Source: Croceivirga sp. (lineage in GTDB: Bacteria > Bacteroidota > Bacteroidia > Flavobacteriales > Flavobacteriaceae). From it: DNA of 64,000 nt. Positions within the stretch are counted from its first letter, which is position 1. Each line of letters opens with the position of its first letter. Both the position numbers and the translations under genes were made by a program. A model generated the notes under the pieces. That model was given only the letters and a program-made list of their open reading frames with translations. It was not told the origin of the DNA and made no database searches. Below, piece by piece: positions 24,103 to 32,796 of this stretch. The DNA lies in the NCBI GenBank assembly GCA_028281025.1, contig JANQKR010000027.1:1-64000 (forward strand), in the 5' to 3' direction.

Positions 24103-24636
24103 ATGAAAAAGAACCACAAAAATAAATTCAAGACCCCGGAAGGCTACTTTGACAATTTCAATGAACGTTTGTTTGAACGTTTGGCGGTTGAAGAAACTTC
24201 CCGGGAAAGTACGCTAATTCCGAAATCCGACGGATTTGCGGTACCCGAAGGTTATTTTGATTCGATTTATAGCTCCACTATTGAAAAAATGAAGGGAAAA
24301 TCCCCAAAAGTGATTTCTTTGGTGGGATATCAGGCGGTGTACTATGCGGCAGCCGCGGTGGCACTTATTTTTGTTCTTGCCCTGGCATGGAACTGGAACC
24401 AAAGCCCTGACCTGAATTTTGAGGATTTGGCCAGTATGGATATTGAAACCTATTTTGAGGACACTGCCTATGGCCTTTCTTCTTATGAGATTGCAGAAGC
24501 CGTAAATTTGGATGATATCTCCATTGCGGATATTACCGAAAAAACATTGGAAGAAGAAAGCATATTGGAATATTTGGATGCAAATGTGGAGGATTTGGAA
24601 GATTTAGATTTGGATTATGATGAACTACAGTACTAA
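24103..24636 (+). CDS. Single-span membrane protein, probable anti-sigma partner
   Basis: 177 residues. The cytoplasmic N-terminal part carries two copies of a PEGYFD motif, TPEGYFDNFNERLF (about 9-22) and VPEGYFDSIYSSTI (about 47-60). A membrane span follows (about 84-102), then an acidic C-terminal tail ending in LDANVEDLEDLDLDYDE. It sits 33 bases after an ECF sigma gene and overlaps the next gene by 20 bases. No recognised anti-sigma domain (zinc-finger type) is seen; the role is inferred from position and topology. The duplicated motif could be a sigma-binding element. Confidence 0.6.
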   Translation: MKKNHKNKFKTPEGYFDNFNERLFERLAVEETSRESTLIPKSDGFAVPEGYFDSIYSSTIEKMKGKSPKVISLVGYQAVYYAAAAVALIFVLALAWNWNQSPDLNFEDLASMDIETYFEDTAYGLSSYEIAEAVNLDDISIADITEKTLEEESILEYLDANVEDLEDLDLDYDELQY

Positions 24637-25060
24637 AATATTGGTTCTACTGCTCGTATTGCTCACCATGGGTGTTTATGCCCAACGGCCGGCACAAGAG
24701 CGTATAAAAACCCTGAAGGTAGCTTTTATCACGGAACGTTTGGGACTTACTCCATCCGAAGCGCAGGATTTTTGGCCCGTTTACAATGCCCATGATGAAG
24801 CACTGCACAGGCTTAGGAGAAAAGAACGTCAACGTTTTGGAAGCCAGCTACCTTATCTGGATGATTTGACCGATGATGAAGCTGCAAAATTGTTATCGGA
24901 ATTTCGGATCTTACAAAATGAGAAACACGGTCTGGAACAAGAATTTCTACAGGACCTGGAAAAGGTACTTCCGGCAAGGAAAATCGTACTATTGTTAAAG
25001 GCAGAGGAAGATTTTAAAAAAAGACTTTTGCAACAGGTACGAAAACGGCGGGGACAGTAA
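24617..25060 (+). CDS. Small exported helical protein (Spy/CpxP-like stress sensor)
   Basis: 147 residues: a signal peptide (about 1-22, ending VYAQ), then a mainly helical, charged domain. TERLGLTPSEAQDFWPVYN and LTDDEAAKLLSEFRILQNEK resemble the LTxxQ-type repeats of periplasmic Spy/CpxP chaperones. It overlaps the membrane protein gene by 20 bases (two adjacent ATGs at 24617 and 24620 could serve) and ends the sigma-factor operon before a strong terminator. A plausible job is sensing envelope stress and acting on the membrane partner. Confidence 0.68.
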   Translation: MMNYSTKILVLLLVLLTMGVYAQRPAQERIKTLKVAFITERLGLTPSEAQDFWPVYNAHDEALHRLRRKERQRFGSQLPYLDDLTDDEAAKLLSEFRILQNEKHGLEQEFLQDLEKVLPARKIVLLLKAEEDFKKRLLQQVRKRRGQ

Positions 25061-25080
25061 TAGCGGTGTTAAATAATCAT

Positions 25081-25106
25081 AAAAAGGGGCTGACCGCCCC
25101 TTTTTT
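25081..25106 (+). terminator. Rho-independent terminator of the sigma-factor operon
   Basis: AAAAAGGGGC, loop TGACC, GCCCCTTTTTT: a strong stem flanked by A and T runs, so it could work in both directions. It lies 21 bases after the stop of the Spy-like gene. Confidence 0.92.
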
Positions 25107-25163
25107 CATTAAACCAATTTAGAAAGCAATGGTCAAACTACAAATTCAAAAAACACTTGACCA

Positions 25164-26105
25164 ATGCGTATTCTAAAAAACTTTTTGCTTTTAAACCTGT
25201 TCCTGCTGGCCGCTTGTTCCACCTCGGATGATTCGGAAATTATTTTAACGGACAATGGTTCCAATTTGGATTGTTCCGGTTCTTCAAGCGTTTTCACCAT
25301 ACACCTTGATGCTTCCGGCTGTACTGTGGACATTGCATCCGAATTGGGTGGTACCTCCTTATATTCCGAATCCATTTCCGGTAATACAAGGACCATCACC
25401 GTAAATGGAGTGGCCGATCATTTGGTGGGCCAATTCCCGAATAGCGGCAATCCAAACACTATTGCCCCGGTATCCGAAACCTACAGTATGACCGTGACCC
25501 CACAATTGGCCAATGGAACCACAAATGGTGCTGGTTATACTACGGGGGTATTATTTTCCGGGGTGGTCATTGAACCCTACACTGCGGAATTTTTCATAGG
25601 TTCGGACGGGACCATTAACAGGGAGTGGAACATCACAACACTACAATCCACAACCTCTTTAGGCTTGGATTGCAACAATGCCCATGTACAGCCCACAGGT
25701 CGTTATCATTACCATGGCACGCCATCCAATTATATTGATGGCCTAAATGTAAATGGCACTGAAATGGTCAAAATCGGTTACGCGGCCGACGGATTTCCAA
25801 TTTATTATAAATACGCCTATGACAGTGATGGTGTAACCCTAGTAGCTTTGGAAAGTGGTTATCAACTAAAAACGGAACCCAGGGGTGGGGATGGCCTATC
25901 AGCACCGGACGGCTGTCCAGATGGATACTACTTTCAGGATTATGAGTACATGGATGGTAGTTCTACCTTGGATGCCTGCAACGGGCGTTTCGGCAAAACT
26001 CCAGAAGCCGAGGAGGAGTATTACTATGTAATTACGGATAATTTTCCGTCAATGCCGCTTTGTTTTTCAGGCACACCCAACTCAAGTTTCAATTTTAGAC
26101 CGTAG
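25164..26105 (+). CDS. YHYH-domain lipoprotein
   Basis: 313 residues. A lipoprotein signal ends LLAAC (Cys at about 18), followed by an acidic/serine linker that is typical of Bacteroidota surface lipoproteins. The YHYH domain is evident from GLDCNNAHVQPTGRYHYHGTP, then MVKIGYAADGFPIYYKY and DACNGRFGKTPE, and the C-terminal YVITDNFPSMPLCF. The conserved histidines suggest metal binding, but the function of the domain is not known. It is followed 4 bases later by a small membrane protein that appears to be its operon partner. Confidence 0.85.
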   Translation: MRILKNFLLLNLFLLAACSTSDDSEIILTDNGSNLDCSGSSSVFTIHLDASGCTVDIASELGGTSLYSESISGNTRTITVNGVADHLVGQFPNSGNPNTIAPVSETYSMTVTPQLANGTTNGAGYTTGVLFSGVVIEPYTAEFFIGSDGTINREWNITTLQSTTSLGLDCNNAHVQPTGRYHYHGTPSNYIDGLNVNGTEMVKIGYAADGFPIYYKYAYDSDGVTLVALESGYQLKTEPRGGDGLSAPDGCPDGYYFQDYEYMDGSSTLDACNGRFGKTPEAEEEYYYVITDNFPSMPLCFSGTPNSSFNFRP

Positions 26106-26109
26106 TTCC

Positions 26110-26727
26110 ATGGGAAAATACATATCCATCGTAGTACTGTGCTTTTTTGTGACAATTCCAGTCAAGGCACACAATCCCAATGACATCAGTTACTTTTTTA
26201 GGTTGGATGAAAAACAATTGGTCATTCATTTGACCCCAAAATCAGCAATTGACCTTCTGGAACATATGCATCCACAATTGAGGAACGAAAGCCAATTTTC
26301 ATTGCATTCGTATTCCATGGATTTTCAATCCTATTTTGATGGGCATGTTTCGTTGACCATTGACCGTATACCAATTTCCATGGCATTGATCGAAACCCAA
26401 CTGGACAAACACGATGGAAAATTGGTCTTTGAACTGGTCAATGTGCCCAATACGGTAAAAGATTTTGAACTCACCATATCAAGTTTTCTTGGGCTCTACA
26501 AAAAAGTTAAAAACTATGTCTTCGTCCATTCCAATGGGGTAAAACATCATTATCAATTGGACAACAATCGAAAGCATGTCCTAGATAGTTTTCAAATTCC
26601 TAACAATCAATATATTATATCTAAAATCCCATTTTTTGCAGGTGGTCTGGCACTATTGTTTTTATCGATAGGTTGGGTCGTTTATCGAATAAGAAAGGGG
26701 GTGATTAAACCTTCACCAACAACCTAA
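26110..26727 (+). CDS. Exported single-span protein, partner of the YHYH lipoprotein
   Basis: 205 residues. A signal peptide (about 1-20, ending VKAHNP) precedes a beta-rich periplasmic domain of about 150 residues; a membrane span lies near the C-terminus (about 175-195) with a short basic tail. I do not recognise the family; the shape recalls DUF6702-type exported proteins. It follows the YHYH lipoprotein gene with a 4-base gap, so the two products may work together at the envelope. Confidence 0.55.
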   Translation: MGKYISIVVLCFFVTIPVKAHNPNDISYFFRLDEKQLVIHLTPKSAIDLLEHMHPQLRNESQFSLHSYSMDFQSYFDGHVSLTIDRIPISMALIETQLDKHDGKLVFELVNVPNTVKDFELTISSFLGLYKKVKNYVFVHSNGVKHHYQLDNNRKHVLDSFQIPNNQYIISKIPFFAGGLALLFLSIGWVVYRIRKGVIKPSPTT

Positions 26728-26760
26728 GTCAAAGAGATAAACCCAAAAAAATTGATTGTT

Positions 26761-27111
26761 ATGAAAAATCTTAATCGTATCCTTTTGATTGTGGCATTTG
26801 TAGTTGGAATGTTGGCTTCCCAGGCCCAAAGAACCGTGGTCCGCGTATACCCAAAACATGGAACTGTGGTCACTACCCTGGCCAAACCCAAGGTATTTGT
26901 CCATAGGAATACCAACTTTTATTTCGCTGATGGGGTGTGGTATCGTGCCAGAGGGCGCAACTATGTGGTGGTTGGTGCCCCTATTGGAATTAAAGTACGA
27001 ACGCTTCCCAGAGGAAATAAGGTGGTCGTGGTCAACGGCAGAAAATTGTACAAATACAAAGGTATCTGGTACAAAAAATCGGGCCGAAGGTATGTGGTGG
27101 TGAGCGTATAG
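26761..27111 (+). CDS. Small exported basic protein (DUF6515-like)
   Basis: 116 residues from the ATG at 26761. The signal peptide (about 1-22, ending ASQAQ) is followed by a repetitive, valine- and basic-rich region: TVVRVYPKHGTVVTTL, FADGVWYRARGRNYVVV and YKGIWYKKSGRRYVVV. The GVWYR/GIWYK repeats, each followed by a YVVV strand, are a hallmark of the DUF6515 group. A surface or cell-wall association is likely; no function is known. It lies 33 bases after the previous gene. Confidence 0.65.
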   Translation: MKNLNRILLIVAFVVGMLASQAQRTVVRVYPKHGTVVTTLAKPKVFVHRNTNFYFADGVWYRARGRNYVVVGAPIGIKVRTLPRGNKVVVVNGRKLYKYKGIWYKKSGRRYVVVSV

Positions 27112-27180
27112 TAGCTATTAGACCTAAGGCCCACGAACAAGGCGGTCGCTCCTATGGAATTTTCATATTAAATTAGGAGC

Positions 27181-28233
27181 ATGATAAAGCGTAGGGATTT
27201 TATACAAAACAGTTCGGCCGCTTTGTTGGCCGTAGGTCTGCCCGTGAGGGCTTCAGTTAAGTCTCAAGAAACTACCCATCTTCCAAAAATTACTAAACCC
27301 AAACGTTTAAAAAAGGGCGACATCGTGGGTCTGATCGCACCCGGTTATGCCATTACGGAGGAACAATTGGAACGTTCCATTAAAGCCATCAAGGCCATGG
27401 GCATGGAACCTTACCATACTTCACGGATTTTTGGCAACCACGGCTATTTAAGCAATACCGATGCAGAACGGGCGGAAGATCTGATGCATATGTTCCGCAA
27501 CCCAAAAGTTGATGCCGTTTTCTGCATACGCGGTGGCTATGGTTGCACACGGATTTTGGATTTGTTGGATTTTTCCCTTCTGGCCCAACATACCAAGATA
27601 CTCCTGGGGTACAGTGATATCACGGCGCTCTTGAACACCTTTTACCAAAAAATAGGCCTCATCGGCTTTCATGGTGCCATGGGCCCCGAACTGGGTTCCT
27701 ATGCCTACAATGGGGTAAAGGATTTGCTCATGCACCCCAAGAAAAAATGGATTTTGGAAAACTACCAATTTGATGAAGATACCTTGTTGAACGACCCCGT
27801 TTATGAACCTTATGTGATTACACCGGGAACGGCCAAAGGCAAATTGGTGGGTGGCAACCTTTCCCTGCTTTCGGCCATGAACGGTACCGACTATGGCCTG
27901 GATTATAGCAATACCATCGTTTGTATTGAAGATGTGGGTGAGGCTCCCTATCGCATCGACCGAATGCTGACCCAATTATTGTCCACCCCCAGTTTTAAAA
28001 AGGCGGCGGGAGTCGTCTTTGGCGTTTGTGCAGGCTGTGATAAAAAGGAGGGTTCCGATTCCTTTTCTTTGAAGGAAGTGGTGACGGATCGCTTGGCCCC
28101 GATGGGCATACCTGCCGTGTATGGCATGAGCTTTGGACATATTGCGGAAACCTTTACCTTTCCCATTGGCATTGAAGCCGTTCTAGATACGGCCTCCTTT
28201 TCACTGCGGCTGGAAGAAAAGCCCTTGACCTGA
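27181..28233 (+). CDS. LD-carboxypeptidase (peptidase S66 family), Tat-type leader
   Basis: 350 residues. The N-terminus KRRDFIQNSSAALLAVGLP is a twin-arginine type signal, so the enzyme should be exported folded. The S66 domain begins KKGDIVGLIAPGYAI. It contains IRGGYGCTRILDLL and LGYSDITALL (catalytic Ser in GYSD), GGNLSLLSAM, the IEDVGEAPYRIDRML block (Glu) and the SFGHIAETFT block (His). LD-carboxypeptidases remove the terminal D-Ala from murein tetrapeptides, usually in the cytoplasm during recycling; an exported form suggests action on mature wall. It is convergent with the next gene, whose stop is directly adjacent. Confidence 0.88.
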   Translation: MIKRRDFIQNSSAALLAVGLPVRASVKSQETTHLPKITKPKRLKKGDIVGLIAPGYAITEEQLERSIKAIKAMGMEPYHTSRIFGNHGYLSNTDAERAEDLMHMFRNPKVDAVFCIRGGYGCTRILDLLDFSLLAQHTKILLGYSDITALLNTFYQKIGLIGFHGAMGPELGSYAYNGVKDLLMHPKKKWILENYQFDEDTLLNDPVYEPYVITPGTAKGKLVGGNLSLLSAMNGTDYGLDYSNTIVCIEDVGEAPYRIDRMLTQLLSTPSFKKAAGVVFGVCAGCDKKEGSDSFSLKEVVTDRLAPMGIPAVYGMSFGHIAETFTFPIGIEAVLDTASFSLRLEEKPLT

Positions 28234-29268
28234 TCATTGAAAGGTCAACTTGGCAATTTTGTTCCTGCCCGCGGCATAGGCAATGGAATCATTTAAAAAG
28301 CGAATCGTGTAAAAACCTTCTTGGCTCAGGGATTCCCAACTTTCACCTCCATCATTCGAGTAGGCAATTCCCGTAAAACCTATGGCAACAATGGCTTTGC
28401 CAGATGCATTGGGGACAAATTGCACACAACTCTTATATCCCGGCAAGTCACCATCAGCAATGACATTCCAGGATTTCCCACCATCCGTTGTCAAGGCTTT
28501 ATTTGCTTTGGAACCAACGGGGTTCGTGTAGTCCCCGCCAAAGGCCATACCAAGGTTTTGGTCGTAAAAATCAAGGGAATAGACACCTTCCGTAGCTGAG
28601 GTATTTACAATGGGCACAACCTGTAGTTGCCAGTTTCTTCCTTTATCCGGTGAAAAATAAATACGACTTTCCGTTGTAGCCACCCAGGTCCTGTCCCCTT
28701 TTATTTCAATATTGGTGTTGCTGGCAGCAAAAGCTCCTTCACCTTCTATCCCCATGGGCAAGTTGGCACAGGAAACCTTTTCCCAACTTTTACCCCCATC
28801 CCTGGTAATGATAATGGACAAGCATCCATCGACCGTATCACCAACGGCTATTCCTTCCTGGTCGTTCCAAAACTTCATGGCATCGTAAAAAACACCCTCA
28901 CCACGCTCCTTATACACCAGTTCCATAGTGCCGTTATCCCCTGTTTTATAAAGCAGGGCAGGATTTCCCGCGGAAAGCATAAAAAAGTCCGTTTTGGTAT
29001 GTGCTATGGCACGGAATTCCGGAACTATGGAATCGTGAGCTTGTATATTGGACCTCAGTTTACCGGTTTTCACGTCTACCGTACCATATGTTCCATTACT
29101 TCCGGCAAAGGCCAGCGTGTTTTGATCTAAAAATTCAATGGCCCTAATACTCAGGGAGTCTTCAAAGACCGTTTCTATTTGAATCGAATTATAGCTATGC
29201 GATCTTTTTTGTTCCGAGCAACCAAAAATCATCGCAATAACACATAACAAACAACCCAATTTTCCCAT
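28234..29268 (-). CDS. YCF48/BNR-repeat beta-propeller lipoprotein
   Basis: 344 residues from the ATG at 29268. The lipoprotein signal MGKLGCLLCVIAMIFGC puts the lipid on Cys17. The rest is a beta-propeller with repeated BNR-type signatures: TRDGGKSWEKVSC, SPDKGRNWQLQVV, TTDGGKSWNVIAD and SNDGGESWESLSQ. Similar proteins are annotated as oxidoreductases or photosystem-assembly-like factors, but no enzyme residues are evident. ATGs at 29292 and 29400 are possible but would place the lipobox too deep. Probably an outer-membrane or periplasmic binding protein. Confidence 0.75.
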   Translation of the reverse strand: MGKLGCLLCVIAMIFGCSEQKRSHSYNSIQIETVFEDSLSIRAIEFLDQNTLAFAGSNGTYGTVDVKTGKLRSNIQAHDSIVPEFRAIAHTKTDFFMLSAGNPALLYKTGDNGTMELVYKERGEGVFYDAMKFWNDQEGIAVGDTVDGCLSIIITRDGGKSWEKVSCANLPMGIEGEGAFAASNTNIEIKGDRTWVATTESRIYFSPDKGRNWQLQVVPIVNTSATEGVYSLDFYDQNLGMAFGGDYTNPVGSKANKALTTDGGKSWNVIADGDLPGYKSCVQFVPNASGKAIVAIGFTGIAYSNDGGESWESLSQEGFYTIRFLNDSIAYAAGRNKIAKLTFQ

Positions 29269-29544
29269 ATAGTGGTTTAAAAAAAATGCCATGCTGATTC
29301 CTAGTATTGATTTTTGTTGGTAATCCACCATAAAAATAAAGCATTCGTCATTGTACTGAACGCACTTCAAAAAATATACTTGCTTTCCCCTAAAAGACAA
29401 CTAAAAAAGAACGGAAAACAGACCAGTTCCACTTTTTGTAATTTTTAAACAATCTAACTTTAAATAATTGATTTACAATTATTTAAATTCATTCTATCCA
29501 TTCTCGGCCGTATCTTTAGTAGGAACTTTAAAACAGTAGGTACC

Positions 29545-29793
29545 ATGGCTATACGATTAGGAAACACCTGTGCGAATTGTGACAAATTAATGAGCGATAG
29601 CACATGTGCGGTTCACAAAGTGAAGGTCGGCCACCTTTACACCTGTGACAGTTTTGAAATGAAAGCGAGATTGGCCGATGAAAGAAATTGCACAAGCTGT
29701 CTCCGTTTTGAAAGGGAGGATTGTGCCAACCCACAAAAAGCAGCTCCAGGGATGATGTGTGCTGTTTGGGCACCCCGAAATATGAGTGCCTAA
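29545..29793 (+). CDS. Eight-cysteine mini-protein with duplicated Cys4 motif
   Basis: 82 residues, with eight cysteines at 9, 12, 21, 34, 49, 52, 60 and 72. They fall in two matching sets: C-x2-C-x8-C-x12-C and C-x2-C-x7-C-x11-C, each with a basic/glycine stretch before the last cysteine. There is no signal peptide or membrane span. Two zinc-ribbon-like or iron-sulphur-binding units are the natural reading. It lies 96 bases upstream of, and on the same strand as, a Fur-family regulator, which hints at metal handling. I know no characterised homologue. TATCTTTA (29511-29518) may be a promoter element. Confidence 0.65.
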   Translation: MAIRLGNTCANCDKLMSDSTCAVHKVKVGHLYTCDSFEMKARLADERNCTSCLRFEREDCANPQKAAPGMMCAVWAPRNMSA

Positions 29794-29889
29794 AACCGGG
29801 CTTGAACGTATTGGGGGCCGGTATTTCCCTATCGCCCTATTTTTCCTTCTCATGCTTTGCTTGAAAAATACAATTGCCAGTCCCAAAAA

Positions 29890-30354
29890 ATGGACATCGA
29901 ATCCAAAATAGAAGTGGTCAAAAAGGTATTCACCGAGTACCTACAAAATAATGGGCACCGAAAGACTCCCGAAAGGTTTGCCATTCTAGAGGAAATCTAT
30001 TCCAACAACGAACATTTTGATGTGGATGAGCTCTACTTCCAAATGAAGAAAAAGAACTACCGGGTAAGCCGGGCCACAATCTACAACAATATAGAATTGA
30101 TGATAGCCTGTGGTTTGGTTAGAAAGCACTTGTTCGGGGACACCAAGGCGCGATATGAGAAATCATATTTTGATAAACAACACGATCATATTGTCCTTAC
30201 CGACACCGGGGAGATACTTGAGTTCTGCGACCCTAGAATCCAACTCATCAAAAAGACTATTGAGGAAGTATTCAAAATCAATATCCATAACCATTCCCTT
30301 TATTTTTATGCCACACTCAAACCCGCCACGACAAGTGCTAAGGTTGAGGAATGA
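29890..30354 (+). CDS. Fur-family transcriptional regulator
   Basis: 154 residues from the ATG at 29890. The winged-helix domain includes NGHRKTPERFAILEEIY and the recognition helix RVSRATIYNNIELM. The dimerisation part has the metal-site histidines in KQHDHIVLTDTGEILEFCD. The paired CxxC structural-zinc motifs of many Fur proteins are absent; only one Cys (113) lies in that region. It could be Fur, Zur or PerR-like; the sequence alone does not settle which metal or oxidant it senses. The cysteine mini-protein directly upstream may share its transcript. Confidence 0.88.
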   Translation: MDIESKIEVVKKVFTEYLQNNGHRKTPERFAILEEIYSNNEHFDVDELYFQMKKKNYRVSRATIYNNIELMIACGLVRKHLFGDTKARYEKSYFDKQHDHIVLTDTGEILEFCDPRIQLIKKTIEEVFKINIHNHSLYFYATLKPATTSAKVEE

Positions 30355-30558
30355 TTTTTTTAGTGGTTTCTTAAAACGGACCTGTTGGAACAAGAGCATT
30401 TCATAGGTCCATTGACTACGGTAATTTCCTTGTAGATGCTTCAAAAGAGTCAAATTGCCGTTCACTATCACCTTTTGATGACTTATGAAGTAGCGTTTTA
30501 GCCCAGTCCAACAACAAAATTTACCAGAAAAGCTACCTTTGCAAGCTCATTCTATGCT
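30355..30558. other. Intergenic region with candidate promoter for the RNA methyltransferase
   Basis: No gene is seen. TACCTTTG (30534-30541) matches the -7 consensus and lies 17 bases before the ATG at 30559. A short GGACCT/AGGTCC inverted repeat (within 30379-30412) is too weak to call. Confidence 0.4.
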
Positions 30559-31773
30559 ATGCGTCTCCACAGGAATTTGGTCTTTGCCGTTATTGATGCC
30601 CTGAACCTTATCTTCAATGAAAATGGCTATGCCGATAAGGTAATTGAAAAAGTCCTTAAATATGACAAACGATGGGGGGCAAGGGATCGTGGTTTTATTG
30701 CGGAAACAACCTATGAAATTGTCCGTTACAAACGTTTGTATTCAGAAATCGCAGAGGTAAGTGCACCCTACTCCCGGGCCAATCTATTTCGCTTGTTTGC
30801 CGTATGGGCCGTATTGCGGGGGATTCCACTACCCGATTGGAAACAATTGGAAGATACGCCCGTCAGACGGATCAAGGGACGCTTTGATGAACTGTCCAAA
30901 ATTAGAAAACTGCGGGAATCCTTCCCGGATTGGTTGGACGAGCGTTGCGAAAAAGCATTGGGCAAGGAATTATGGGACAAGGAAAGTGCTGCCCTGAACA
31001 TACAGGCCGAAGTGGTCTTACGAACGAATACCTTAAAAACGAACAAAGGGGACCTGCGTAAGATATTGGGCAAAATGGATATTGCGACGGAAACGGTTTC
31101 CGGTGCCATTGATGCCCTAAAACTGAAGGAAAGAAAAAATGTGTTCACCACGGAAGCGTTTAAGACAGGCTTATTTGAGGTACAGGACGCCTCATCCCAA
31201 TTGGTTGCGCCCTATTTGGATGTTGCTCCTGGGCAACGTGTTGTGGATGCCTGTGCAGGGGCAGGCGGCAAAACATTGCATTTGGCCGCACTCATGCAAA
31301 ACAAAGGGCAGTTGATTGCCATGGACATCTATGAAAGTAAACTGAAAAAGCTAAAAATCAGGGCCAGACGCAACGGTGTCCACAATATGGAGACCCGAAT
31401 TATAGAAAACGCAAAGGCCATCAAAAAACTTCATGGCAAAGCGGATAGGGTCCTATTGGATGCCCCATGTTCCGGTCTTGGTGTACTAAGGCGTAACCCC
31501 GATAGCAAATGGAAATTGGAACCCGACTTCGTGGAACGCATCAAGGGGGTACAGCAAAAAATTTTAGGGGAGTATTCCAAAATGGTCAAACCAGGGGGTA
31601 AATTGGTTTATGCCACCTGTTCTATCCTGCCGGAGGAAAACACGGAACAAGTGGCACATTTTTTAGCTTCGGAATTTGGGCAACCCTTCACTTTGGTGAA
31701 AGAACAAAGCATTTATGCCTCGGAAAGTGGTTTTGATGGGTTCTATATGGCCCTTTTGGAGAAAACGGGATAA
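30559..31773 (+). CDS. RsmB/NOL1/NOP2/Sun-type RNA cytosine-5 methyltransferase
   Basis: 404 residues. An N-terminal NusB-like helical domain (about 1-130) is followed by a class I methyltransferase fold. The SAM loop is VVDACAGAGGKTLHLAALM. The two catalytic cysteines are in DAPCSGLGVLRRNPD and ATCSILPEENTEQV. The order and length match RsmB, which modifies C967 of 16S rRNA, but other rRNA or tRNA targets are possible. It has its own promoter and is followed by an AraC gene with a separate start signal. Confidence 0.85.
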   Translation: MRLHRNLVFAVIDALNLIFNENGYADKVIEKVLKYDKRWGARDRGFIAETTYEIVRYKRLYSEIAEVSAPYSRANLFRLFAVWAVLRGIPLPDWKQLEDTPVRRIKGRFDELSKIRKLRESFPDWLDERCEKALGKELWDKESAALNIQAEVVLRTNTLKTNKGDLRKILGKMDIATETVSGAIDALKLKERKNVFTTEAFKTGLFEVQDASSQLVAPYLDVAPGQRVVDACAGAGGKTLHLAALMQNKGQLIAMDIYESKLKKLKIRARRNGVHNMETRIIENAKAIKKLHGKADRVLLDAPCSGLGVLRRNPDSKWKLEPDFVERIKGVQQKILGEYSKMVKPGGKLVYATCSILPEENTEQVAHFLASEFGQPFTLVKEQSIYASESGFDGFYMALLEKTG

Positions 31774-31787
31774 TTATTTGATTTATG

Positions 31788-31795
31788 TAACTTTG
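31788..31795 (+). promoter_or_regulatory. -7 element TAACTTTG four bases before the AraC start
   Basis: TAACTTTG matches TAnnTTTG, and only GGAC separates it from the ATG at 31800. The transcript start would fall on or next to the initiation codon, giving a leaderless message. No clear -33 element is seen. Confidence 0.45.
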
Positions 31796-31799
31796 GGAC

Positions 31800-32708
31800 A
31801 TGCAGAAAAAAGTATCGATAGAAGACTTTTACGAATCTACCCATCACTATGTCCCGGAAAGCGTAAAATCCGGCATTGGTCATTTTAATGTATTCAAACT
31901 CGATGAATTTGCCGGCCCCAAACCCAAACCCATGCCTTTCAATAGAAGGGATTATTACAAAATAAGTTTGGTAAAGGGCAAAAGCAGGGTCCACTACGCG
32001 GATAAGGTGGTCACTATTGAAAAACAGGTGATGGTTTTTTCCAATCCCCAAATACCCTATAACTGGGAACGGATCGATGAGCAATTGACCGGTTACTTTT
32101 GCGTTTTCACGGATACCTTTTTTCACCAATTTGGGGATTTGACCCAGTATCCCGTTTTTCAACCCAATGGGAATCCCGTCCTGGAACTTTCAGATGAACA
32201 GCTAAAGTCAATTACTCCCATATTCGTGCGTATGCTGAATGAGATCAATTCCGACTACGCCTATAAATACGATTTACTGCGAAATATGGTGTTTGAACTG
32301 ATCCATTCCGGATTAAAGATGCAACCCGCGCAAGTTGCCCTGCAATCCAACTCCAATGCATCGGAACGTATTTCCGGACTTTTTATGGAACTGTTGGAGC
32401 GGCAATTCCCAATAGAAAGTCCATTGCAACGCATGGGTTTGCGTTCGGCATCCGATTTTGCCAATCAGCTAAGCGTTCATGTCAATCATTTGAATCGGGC
32501 GTTAAAGGAAACCCTGGAAAAAAGTACATCGGTATTAATTGCCGAGCGCGTGGTCCAGGAAGCCAAAATCCTGCTTCGCCATACCAATTGGAACGTTTCT
32601 GAGATAGGCAATTCACTGGGTTTTGAAGAAACCGCCCATTTCTCCAATTTCTTTAAAAAACATGCGGACCACTCCCCCGCCGCGTACCGGAAATTGGAAA
32701 TTGTTTGA
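31800..32708 (+). CDS. AraC-family transcriptional regulator
   Basis: 302 residues. The N-terminal part (about 20-170) looks like a cupin-type ligand domain. The C-terminal part (about 195-300) holds two helix-turn-helix units: FANQLSVHVNHLNRALKETL, and NVSEIGNSLGFEETAHFSNFFKKH followed by SPAAYRK, the family signature. It is directly upstream of an SDR oxidoreductase on the same strand (88 bases apart), an arrangement in which the regulator usually controls the enzyme. The inducer is unknown. Confidence 0.9.
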   Translation: MQKKVSIEDFYESTHHYVPESVKSGIGHFNVFKLDEFAGPKPKPMPFNRRDYYKISLVKGKSRVHYADKVVTIEKQVMVFSNPQIPYNWERIDEQLTGYFCVFTDTFFHQFGDLTQYPVFQPNGNPVLELSDEQLKSITPIFVRMLNEINSDYAYKYDLLRNMVFELIHSGLKMQPAQVALQSNSNASERISGLFMELLERQFPIESPLQRMGLRSASDFANQLSVHVNHLNRALKETLEKSTSVLIAERVVQEAKILLRHTNWNVSEIGNSLGFEETAHFSNFFKKHADHSPAAYRKLEIV

Positions 32709-32796
32709 TTTTTACAACTCTTGGTTTCACTTTCGTAAGGTAAACCACAGTCCACAATGGAACTTTGTAGTGTTCAATTTAAAAAACAAAAACACT

